Shown piece by piece: positions 40,101 through 52,100 of a DNA stretch of 64,000 nucleotides (the stretch's first letter is position 1; every line of letters begins with the position of its first letter). The stretch is from positions 42,013,474-42,077,473 of the forward strand of contig NC_067113.1 in NCBI RefSeq assembly GCF_021347895.1, written 5' to 3'. A model generated the notes under the pieces. It was not told where the DNA came from, searched no databases, and was given only the letters and a program-made list of their open reading frames with translations. The stretch comes from Acanthochromis polyacanthus. Taxonomy: Eukaryota > Chordata > Actinopteri > Pomacentridae. Both the position numbers and the translations under genes were made by a program.

Positions 40101-43100
40101 CTGTTTGCAGTTTTCCAATTTCTGCTGGTGCTATTATGCTGCACAATTAAGATTTTATTGGGCGCTTCAATAAATGGTGATATGGTAACAACACAGAAAA
40201 ATTGCTTTTGCGCCATTGCTGCGAACTGACCTCAACACGGTTGCTTTAGAAACACTTAATTCTTTTTAATGCCAAGCTGGGAAAGTATACACAACACGTG
40301 CACATGAAACCTTCACTGGAATTAGTAAAACAGAGAAGTGCAGTTTGTATTGTGAGCAGACCACAGACGGGTCAAAGACTTCATCACATCCTCAGCTGAG
40401 CCCCAGTGCACATAAAGACGTGTCACGAACCAAATATGGATTATTCAGTTTGCAGAGAAAAACGCAGACATTAACGCCTGACTTCCACAGCTTTGCACGT
40501 CATCCAGCTTCATTACTACGCCAAGGAACAGACGTCAGAGGAAGCGTAAAGTCAGAGTTGGTAGGTCTGTGTTATCTAAATCAATGATGACCCCAGAGGT
40601 CATTGCAGTCCACAAGACTGACATACCAATGTTCCATGATGGTAAAGCAGCTACTCGTTAGCAGCAATGACAGAGGAGGGGGGATTTCGAGTATTTGGAT
40701 CTCAATATTCATATTCGGATGCCAACACAATGATCGAATATTCAGATATTTGGATATTCAGGACCAGTCCTACTCCTGACTTACACAGCTTTGCACATCA
40801 TACAGCTTTATTACTCTGCCAAGGAACAGTAGAGTTACGTGGCGATCAGCGTACATCTGTCTGTCTGTCTGTCGGCAACATTACTCAAAAACAGGCTAAT
40901 CGATCTGGATGAAATTTTCAGACAAGAGCAGAAATGACACAAGGACCAAGTGATTAGATTTTGCAGCTTATAGTCTGGATCCACGGATTTGTTCAAGATT
41001 TCTGTATCACTGTGAGATAGCGGCATGGCGTCACTGTAACCATGACAACAAGTGAACGCTAGGTCAGCTGCCTGCTGACGATCACATGATTGCGATTCTA
41101 CTACAAATGGACTGCTGCAAACTTATCCATCGGAAATCATAGAAGGAACAACTGATTAAATTGTGGGGGTGTTTCTGAGTCACATCAATTCCCGCCGCCC
41201 ACTACATATTTAAGTCATGTAATTCGTCATCCGCACATAACGCACACATGCAGAACCCACAACTGTGCTCAGCACAAGGTCATTTTGTTTGTGGCTGCAT
41301 CTATATTAAATATTAACTGGCTATATTCTATGGTGCCGTGATTTCTGTCACAAATTTTTTCAAAGATTTCATCCGTCGGAGACGATACGACGACTGAGCA
41401 GCTCTGGCGGAGTACTGCGCGCTCTGAGTGCTTTTCTTGTTGCACATTTGCTCATGGTTCTTGTTACTTGCAATACCGCTACAGTTTGTTTTAGATGCTG
41501 AACGACGGGGACGTACCTCATAGAGGATTGTGCTGTTACCATGGAGCAAAGGAGCGTAGCAGATGTACGAGTGGCCGACCACCCAGCCAAGGTCTGATGC
41601 TGCCCACCAAACCTGAAACAAATTGATAGAAAGTAGATACAGAATCACCTCCGCACAACCCTGTGACATCATCAGAACAAGAGAATTGCATTTACAATCT
41701 CCTGTGCATGTGACAATTATACAACAGCACCTATACTATTGAAAGTACTATAAATCGCAAAGCATATGATGTTCAAACCACAATAAAACACAAGTTATGA
41801 ATAAACGCTAATCAGATCGTCTTTGAAGTGCACAACAATCTGTCTCTTTGCCGACTACATGCTGTTTGTTTACAAGAATGGCACTAACTCTGAAAAAGAT
41901 GCTTTACTGCCTTACATCTCCGGGACTGAGTCCATAAATATTTGACATGGTCCATTTCAGCATCACAGCATAACCGGCAGTGTCTCGCACAACACCCTGG
42001 AGGACGAGATAAGAAAAACATCAGACCGGTGACAGGTACTGCACGAAGCACAGAAGCAGGGATTTAATATCAATTTCAGCGCAGCGGCTCAGCGCTGCCG
42101 TACTTAAGGGGATGGCATTTTGTTTCCAAATGGCTGCGTCTCAAACTGAAACCAATATGTGCCATTTTTTACAAGTTAATGGTGCCATCTAAACATTTTT
42201 TGAGCAATACAGTGTGTACATGTGTCCAAAAGTATAAAGTTTTTCTCCTTAAAGTTATGGTCTCCCTGCAGCAATAAGTGAGAATTTCATCCAGAATAAA
42301 GCAGACAATAACAGCACTATTAAGCCCAGAAAGTAGCCAGCAGGAGGATATTTTATATCATCAGACAAAATGATGCTATTTCAAAGAAGCTTTCCCCCCC
42401 CCCCCGATTCGAAACTGCCTGCAGGTAATTTCTCCTGCTCCTGCTGTGGAAATGCTCCATCTTATTTATGTCATCATGATGGTGTTTAGATTGGGCCGGG
42501 AATGCTTTGCAGAGTCAAAGATCAAATGAGTCACACAGGAGATCCATACTGAGCTGACAGCGTTTAGACAAACAAGGCCAACAGTGAATCCTCCAACTCC
42601 AGATCTGTAACTCTGAGTCAGCTCCTGATTTCCATTTCCATCCCTGCTGCTGTAATGCCGTTACCTTTGGCATTCCAGTGGTGCCGGATGTGTAGAGCAC
42701 ATAGAGAGGATGGTCGGAGGGCAGAGGAACGCAGTCATGTGGCCGAGCGGTGGCCATCTCCTCATCCCAGTCCAGACTCAGCTCTGGACCCAGTGATGCT
42801 TTCTCCTGAAACACAAAGAAAAACAAAAATAGACATACTTTCATTCAAATGAAACCACAGAACTGTTAGAAATGTCAATTCTCTACAGCTCCAAATGACT
42901 TAAAATATCTCAGACTTCCTCTTTGACTTATCGATTCAAAGGCCTCCATTTGTTTTTCCACTTTAGGAAAATAAGACAAACTCCCTGTACTTGCTCCCTC
43001 CTGGGATTTAAATTCTTACAAGTCAAATAAATGCATACTTCATGTTTACACTCCGCTCCAACTCATCTGTCATTACCATCTCGCCCAGCAGAGGTCATTT

Positions 43101-46100
43101 GGGGTCACAGATTAATGCCCCGTACATCTCTTGCTGCTGACATTTTTCTAATTTCAGACTCTATTAAACATCTATTTGATACTCAGATTTCATTAACATT
43201 TAATCATCCCAGGAGGTTAAGGAAATGCCCCGCTCCTTTTGTTTTTTCCTTTTCCTTTGGTTGCCATAAAAAGAGTCAAGAATAAGACATCATCAATATC
43301 ACACAGACTGTTGAGGCAAACTGAGACACCCCCATTGCTTTTTACTTATTTTACTAAAAGACGAGGCAGAGTAAAAGTGGTTGATTTGACAAGGCTCTGA
43401 AACCCACAACCTCTTGCTTACTGATGAGGGAATCACAACTGCATTCAAAGTGGTGCTTTGCATGATTTTAGGGGAAGATTTTAGGGATGAGTTTCCACTT
43501 AAACTCCCGTTTGAGACGAGGATAATCGAACTGACAGCAATCTCTTAACCCTGTAAAACCCAAATATCGAAAACAATGAGAAAAAACATACATACATATG
43601 TACACATATATATGAAAAACAATAATTATTTTTTAAATTCTATACATATAAAATCTGTAAAACCCAAATATCGAAAACAATGAGAAAAAACATACATACA
43701 TATATACACATATATATATGAAAAACAATAATTATTTTTTAAATTCTATACATATAAAATCTGTAAAACCCAAATATTAAAAAAAATAGTAAAAATATAT
43801 ATTTATTTAGATAATATAAGAAAAATTATATATATACACACACACACACGCATATATTACACACACAAATCTTAGGGCTAGACAGCGAGCAGCTACAATT
43901 AATTTTACTTTCCCCAAACATTTAAGTCAGCACTTGTTTATTTTACGTCTGAACATAAGCAGAGCTGGACTAAACATCTGCTGGGTGTCACTAAGCAGCA
44001 GCTAGTGTGACTTGAGGCCGAAGCAAATGCAGGAAAACCTTGAAGTGTAATGCTGGCAGTAGCAGATGGATCCAAGCTCCAGCTGACTATTGTCCAAAAT
44101 TGTTCTCAATGAGTCATGAAGTGTGCTACTAGTTATTTGAAAGTTATTGCTCCATTAGTGAGATTTAAAGCCTCACAGAAGAGCTTGATGCCTGATGCGA
44201 GGCTGTTAATTGACAGATGTGATGGAGTTTGCAAACAGTTTAGAAGTCAGACTTTGGAGCTTCTTTTTAAAGACTATTGTCACACACAGTTCTAATGAGT
44301 TCCACAAACCCTCATCTAACGCTGTCCCCTTCGATTTTAGTAAGTTTCTTGTTTGTAACTGCAATACCTTGTCTGTTTTCACCATATTAGATAAGTAGGT
44401 AAGAGTGTAAAAAGCAACACCTTACATTCCTAACGTGAACGTCCAGCAGCTTTTACCTGAAGCTGCAATTCCGGCCTTCAAACTTGCTCCACTGCAAACC
44501 AGCAATGCGGCATCTTGCTTCCTCCATCTCTGAATATAAACTACGCCTGTCAGCATATTAATGCATAATTGCATGCTGTGTATGTTCAGTTACTCTACAA
44601 GAAAGGTCTGCTTCCAAACTGGATCTATGCCAGGCTGCCTATGACAGGCGGAAACCTCCATCCCTCAGCCGCAAACATACGCACATTTTTCAATGTCTCA
44701 TTCACGCCAGCCATATATTTTATCTGCTCATGTGTAACAGTGACTCACTACTGACAAACATTTGGCCAAAACAACACAGGCGTTGCTTTAAATTCTCCAA
44801 AAAGCACCTACATCATGCCTAAATGAATGAAATTTACATACAGCTTCTATATTTTTGATACACACTGTAGCAGGTTCAGAAACTAAACATCATCATCAAA
44901 TTTAGGTCAATGGTGCTTTGTGGTTCTTACCATGCTGGGCCGGCTGTAGATGAGGACTCTGGAGGGCTTGTGAGAGCTCAGCTCCAGGGCCTTCTTCACC
45001 AGAGGGATGTACTCCACTCTTCTGCCTGGCTCGATGCCAAATGAGGCTGTAACCATCAGCTTGGGCTGGAGAACACACATCATTTCAGACCTCCAGTGTC
45101 AAAACATCGGCAGATTACAGCAACAAGATATCTTTTCTACGGCTGCAGAAACAGACCCGAGCGCTCCAGATTTTGTTCTGCTGCATTTTTAACAGAATAT
45201 TAGCCGAACGAGTCTAATGCCTCCAGCACCATACCAGTGTGAGTCAAACGCAGTTCACCTGAGCTTTATTAACATGCATTCCAGAATAAATCCTTGACTT
45301 GCAACACACCTGAAGCGTCTGTGTAGAGACAGTAGCATTTTCTGTAAACTTTTAGGTTTAGAAGTTTAATATACATAGACCCAAACTACAAAAGAGGCAA
45401 TCTGTGACTAACACACTGTTCTGATGTGTTAAATTAATACTAATGCAAAAAAACTGAACCTTTCCTATGGCTGTTGTTCCAAATAAAACTGTCACTGTCA
45501 TTATATTGCATCACATTGATTACAATGATGCTGAATTGCAAATAATTGGTGGATTTCTGTGACTAGAGTGTGTTTGTTCTAGGGCTGCAACTAACGACGC
45601 GTCGACGAGTCGTCTGAGCGCGATACGTCATCAAAAGCGGAAGTGAGCGCACAATGCAACAGAAATCTAGCCTAGCCGCGCTAGACCCATGTTCTGAAGG
45701 CACAAGGGTCTAGGGCCGCTCGACAGGGAGGGAGGCGGGCTAAAAGGTTGTCTTTCAAATCACTCTGCAGCAATTGGGTAGGTATACAACCAATCAGCGC
45801 AACAAATAGGCTGACGTAGTTCCTAGAGCGCCGGTGGATTGTGGCTAAGTCCCATTAGCTTCCCAACCAGCGGAGCCAATTGGTATATTAAGGATTTGCC
45901 ATATCCCGTCGGCATAAGTCCAAATACGTCTTTCTTCTCAATGAAACACTTCAGTGCCGTCCTTTGTTTATCTTTCAAGTTGAATTTTAGCTTCAAATCT
46001 TTAAGGGCTGTGGCCAAAGCCGAGTCGAAAGATAACTGTTTATTGTGCGCCGGTTGTTTCTGTCAGAATCGTCGCGCCTCTGTCGTCACTTAGTTACGCC

Positions 46101-49100
46101 CGCCTTCTGACTCTACACTTCATGGTGATTGGTCCGGCCAGTTTTAGGAGAATCCAGCCTTGAGCCTTATGGAGGGTAACTAGACCCACCCTGGCAGAGA
46201 ATTAAATTCGTTGCCGTGGGTTGTCTAGCGCGGCTAGGCTAACAGAAATCACCTTCCAACCGGAGCGCGGAACACGGACGGACGTTGGCGCTGCATCGTG
46301 CATGTATTATGTATGCACGCTGCAGCACGGACATCCGCGTTTAGATACAGCTGTATAGTAAACGCTGACATCCATGTTTACAATATAACGCGGACATCCG
46401 CGCTGCATCGTGTATACATAATACATGCACGATGCAGCGCCGGCATCCATCCGTGTTCCGCGCTCCGGTCGGAAGGTGATTTCTGTTGCATTGCGTGCTC
46501 ACTTCCGGTTTTGATGACGTATCGTGCTCAGACGACTCGTCGACGTGTCGTTAGTTGCAGCCCTAGTTTGTTCATCATTAATCATCCCCTTAAGTGTATG
46601 TCAACAATTAGAGTTTAAACATTTGATCAAGCAGCTTGACAATACTTAATAATACTGTGTTTCTCCCATTTGTGTTTGTCACTAAACAGGGATCATTATC
46701 TTCGGAAATGACTGCTGTCAAAGTGTCAGGTGGGTCCATTAGTTCTTCCATGTGAAAAATCTCCACACAGACGGCACTGACATCAAGTGTATGCAAGTGG
46801 TTGCAAAATCAAAAGGCAAGTCAAGTGCTTTCCATTGTGAATAATTAATGCTACGCTTAATGAAACAAGAAAGCCTCAGGTACATTTGGCTTTGGGTATC
46901 TCGCATGTCTCACAGGATGTATGATAATGGCACAAGAAGACTGGAGTTGCAGTATTATTAGTTGCAACCAGACGTTCTGTCAGCTTCATGAAAGAGCATA
47001 AAACTGAGGAAAGGCTGACGACCAATGAGTGGCCGACTTAGAAAGCACCATGTAGTTCTGTAGTCAAGAAAAAAAGATCAATTTCATCCAGAAGGTGAAC
47101 ACCAGCAGTGGCTAACCTTGGCGTGATCGATGCGGACGGACAGCTCTTTGGAGGCGAAGCCCCCAAAGATGAGGCTATGTGGGGCACCGATGCGAGCGCA
47201 GGCCAACATGGTGAACATGGCCTGAGGCACCATGGGCATGTAGATGACGACGATATCGCCTTTCTTTACCCCATTCTTCACCAAGACCCCTGCTAACCTG
47301 GACACCTGGATGGAGATACAGAGGAGACATGCAGAATGTTCACATGTATTGCGGATAAACTCACACTGCACACATGTCTGCAGAAATCCATTTGAGATCA
47401 TTAATCATGATCAATGTAAACAACATAAACTAGAGATGTTAGTTTTAATTCCTGAGAGGCTTACATTTCTGGCTCAATACATAACTGAGGGGCTTTTGAA
47501 GCCCATGAGATATATCTTGCACACAGTTTTAGTAAAAGTAAAAATGTTTTTAGTGTTTATTATAATCATGCCTTTACAAAATCCATATTTATTTACTATG
47601 AAACAATCACGTATTAATAAAAAAAATGACTGGATATCACTAAAATGCCAACAAAATAACCGTCCAAATTTAATAACGACCACCTTGTAATACGTTAGAC
47701 AATAATAGGGTTTGTCTCCGTTTGGTCGTTTCCTTTCTCGTTTTTATCGTTGTGTGTCTCGGTTTGTCGTTTCCTGTCTCATTTTTGTCATTTTGTGAAT
47801 CTTTTTTCTCATTTCCCGTCTTGTTTTTGTCGTTTCGTGTCTCATTGTGTCATACTGTGTCTCAAGTTTTAATAGAAAATGGCTGGCTATCACTAAAATC
47901 TCAACTAAATAACTGTCCAAATTTAATAAAAACCACTTTCTAATGAGCTAAACAATAATAAAATGAGCTTATTCAAACAGCTGTTTTGTTCTGTTGATTA
48001 AATTGAGATAAACTTGACAGATATTTCATTTTTGGCAAAATATCACTTTTTAGATGGAAATTACCAAATTGTATCACTTTCAACTAAGTTCCCCTTTAGA
48101 AAAACACTTCTCAAGGAAGTGAGTTAATTCCAGATCACATGACCTGCTCCACATGATGTCATTTCCTCCTGAAGAAAAGACTGGCAAGTCTCTAAGGCTT
48201 TCTGAGTTACTTAATATAAAGTAGTGTGTGATTCAAGTGTGGATTTATCACATGTCAGCAGGTTTACTGCAAATCTTTATAATTAACTTTCAATTTTACT
48301 CAATTGTATACATAATATTTAGAAGGATCTTTGTGTAAAAATGCCATGTGGTGTTTGGTTGTAGGCGGCCATGTTGTCAACTATGATACCTGTCATCTAT
48401 GTTAGAAAAGTCCCGCAATTATACATTGCCCTTTCTATCTACACAATACATGATTTTTGAATTATTATTGTGAAGGAAACAGTGAATTTATAGTTCTTTT
48501 CTGGTTGCCCTCAACTGAAGGAAAAACACTGACAAATCAAACTTGAATTTCTCTTTCAAAATTTAATTGAATGTCTCTTAGCCTTGGGGGGAAACTTCGG
48601 TGCATTTAGAAAACTTTCTGATTATAGTGCACGCCACTGAATCTGTCCTGACGTCAAGTTTTTCTTTCATTCAGTGCTTTTGTTTTCTGTCCTCCACACT
48701 AATGTGAGCTCAATCCAGTTGCCATGGCGGAAAAAACCTAACCAACTGTCTCAGTGGAGAGATGGAAAATGTATTTACTGTCATGGCAACTCTGACAGAT
48801 TCTACTTTAGGAGCAAAACCCCAAACAAAGTTTGCCTGCATGCCTCACAATCGATTTTAGTTTTCTTTCCGGCAGCCCAGACCAGACTATAAATGATGAA
48901 ATTCCACATCAATGCAGCTCTTCGTGCTGTCCTGTTCTGTGACTTCAGATTTTAACAACACTGCAATATTTACCTGGTCCTGAAGTTCCCTGAAAGTGAT
49001 GACCTGTTTAGTTTCAGTCACCGGGCTGTCGTATATGATGGCAGGCTGCTCTCCTCGGTCGCTTTCTACATGGCGATCCACAGCGTTGAAGCACATGTTT

Positions 49101-52100
49101 AACTTTCCTCCAACAAACCTAAAAAAGAGGCACATGTTCAACCCACCTGTGTGTAAACATGCATATGTACCGCAGGTTTCTGAATGCAAAATTAAAACAT
49201 ATTGTAGGAGAAGAAAATAAATCCCATGCCAACATCTCCAACACATTTCTAAAAACATACAGCTCTTTCGTGCATATTTTTGGCTCGTATGCAAATTTTT
49301 CTGGGTTTAAAAAATAAAAAAATCGAGCACAACTTAATGAAACCATCTCAGGCAAAAACATATGCAGATGTCGCTGCCAACAGCACACAGCAAATCAATG
49401 TTCCTGACGAGGCAACAGTTTCAAGTCCTGCCGGTGCTGTGCGTATGGATAAAGAGCAGCGAGCAGGTTGAGCAGATGGTGTCTGGGAGCCGCTGTTTTG
49501 GAAGCCAGAGAGAGATGGGGTGGCCGTGTCCTTCATGTTAACTGCATCCAGACAGCTCTTTCTACCACACTAGATCGCATAATTGACAACCCCACCCACC
49601 AGCCAGAATAAAGGGAGAAAAAAAAAAAAAGTATTTTCACTTCATTCTCAGCACAGAAAGGTGTGAGGATGTATGTGGGCTGTTATGCATTTTAATAATG
49701 TTTAGTTTTCCTTCAGGCAAGTGCCAACATGCTGTTTGGTTTTACAGATAGTTCAGAAAAGTCGAGCTGCGGCTTGAAGAAAACCGTCCACTGTTTGTTT
49801 TCTTCTCTGGTACTGTATCGTTATAGAAACTGTATTGTTTAGCCTGAATACTAGCACTTCAGCTGACCTGAGATGTTCTTATTAAGAGGAGCCAATCACT
49901 GGTCATTTATGTAACAAGGTTGCATCAGAATACTTTAAAAGATTTAAAGTTAGTTATTTGTATTCAATCAGCTGTTTCTTATAAGTCGGTATCTCTGGTT
50001 CTGTTCATGACAACTGTATTACTTTCTCCGAATATACACAGTCTCTAGCTCCACTCCTGCTGGCGTTGGTGGATCCATTAGATCCATACTCAACCTCTCA
50101 GCATCAGGGAACGGGGAAGGTTGAACCCAAAATGCAGGCACCACAGGAAGCAGACTGGTGTTCGAAACAAGAATTTATTAAACAAAAGACTACTCAACTT
50201 ACAAATGAGAGGCCGAGCAAGGGGAGAAGCAGACCAGAGCCAAAGCAGGGTGGCTGAACGTGAGTCAGCAGCAACAAGAGTGACGGGGCAAGTCAGGCTT
50301 TATCTGTCCCTGATTGTTCATCTGGCCCAGCTGTGCTCCCACTGCAGCTGGTGTCAATAAGTTTTGATCACCAGCACAGCCAGAGGCACAGCACAGAGGG
50401 GGCGGAGCTAAGAGAAAGGGCAGGAGACAGGAGAAGGACAGCAAGGGAAAGACGATGAAGATTAGGGAGGCGAGGAAAAAGGAGGGAGAGAGAGGACACG
50501 AGGGGAAAAAGGAAGGCAGACTGGGAACCAGGGCAGGACTGTGACCATAGACTGTATATATAGTGGACGTAGCATCTGGCTCCAGAATTGAAGCCAACCC
50601 GGAAGTGTCAAAAACTTGCAATATCACGCCGTCCGCTCGGGTTGGCTCCAAAAAGCTTTTGCTCCATAGACCCCCAATTCATTTTTGGAAAAAATAAAAT
50701 TTGATAGACTGATTTTCTACAGCTCAGGATTTTTTTCCCGTTAGTCTTCATGGTCAAAATGAGAGATCAGGTGGCCGATCTTAAAATAAATCAATACTGA
50801 ATTTTAAATAAATCATTAAAGTTGGCGGAGCCAGGGGGCGTGGCTATACTTGACAGACAGCAACAGAAGCCTCTGTGGTAAAATGTGGACGGGATAAGAG
50901 AGTCCTCAGCCAATCCTGCCCTTAGTTGCTCTCCGGTCCAGTCTGTTTGATGACGCTTTTTACGTCACTGGCTCCAAAAAATCCAAAACGGCGACCAGGA
51001 AGTAGCAAAATCCGGGCTTCATTTTCTCGGCATTGAAACCAACGGGTGACGTCACGGTTAGTTTACGCCTGACTGTGACACTCAGGCTGCTTGGGAGTAG
51101 TTCATACACAGTTATCTCCACCACTTGGACTTGAGACCAGTTTTAGCGATGCTACCAACACACTGGTGCTGCTAATGGATCAGCTAGCGTTAGCTGACAG
51201 GCTAGGTTTAATGTTTTCAATTATAAATGCAAGATAAATTTGTAAAAAAAAAACAAAAAACAAAACAGAAGATACTTAACTTCTGATTCTTAAAGATCAT
51301 TCAAACATTATTTAACACTCCGCTGCATAGATAAAAGAAAAAAGAAAAATGTCCTTAATATTAAAGCAGTGAAAAAACTCTCCAAGCCAAACAAAGATGG
51401 CCGCTAGAAATAACATACCAGTGTGTGAGCCTGGAAAAGTTAGAATGCAGAAAAAGACTTTCACGCATGGTGGACTAAAGTTTGGATTATAAAAACTTCT
51501 TATTTGATTAATTACAAAGCTGTACAGACAGTGAAAATGTGCAGAAAGCGTAAATATTAAGTCCAGTTTGGATTTTCCACAGTGTAGTGAGTCACTCTAT
51601 ATTTTGGGCTTCTCTACAGGTGCACCGACTCACTGATCCAGAGTTTGATTATATCCACGTGAAGCCAGGAACCAGCTGGTCAGGTCACACCAAACACGGA
51701 GCAACACATCCCATAGCAGCAACATATTCTCATACACGGACTAATTCATACAGACATAAAGATGGCAGCTGTTACACTGCTTTCACATCTAATACAGAGC
51801 TTGTATTCATCAAACATAAGGACCTTTTTTCCACCTAATACCTTGAGCCTGTTTCCCAAATAAGCCATTAGTCCAACCAGTCCCAGTGTAAATACTAAAG
51901 ACTACAGAGCTAATTCTTTCACTTTTTTGTGATACAACTTTGATAAAACCCTCAATTTAGCTTTTACTTATTCACATTAATAAGAATATGAATAATAAAA
52001 ACACAGATGAAAAGTACCCACCGCTTCCTGCTGTGCATCTAGGGAATACGCTCAGTACAAAGATTTTTATTCTATAATATTGCACCACCAGGCTTTGATT

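Larger units (their letters stand above)
45580..46565. mobile_element. Palindromic hAT MITE with nested insertion
   Basis: Ends TAGGGCTGCAACTAACGACG and its inverse, flanked by a perfect 8 bp duplication GTTTGTTC (45572-45579 and 46566-46573), the hAT signature. Without the nested element (45668-46241) it is a near-perfect palindrome with arms of about 180-200 bp (motifs GTCGACGAGTCGTCTGAGC and CCGGAGCGCGGAACACGG in both arms). No transposase frame is present. Located in acss3 intron 3. Confidence 0.9.

Noticed and set aside
50265..50651. 128-codon minus-strand frame
   Set aside because: Ser/Pro/Phe-rich translation of a purine-rich repeat tract, and it crosses the border of the 525 bp insertion.
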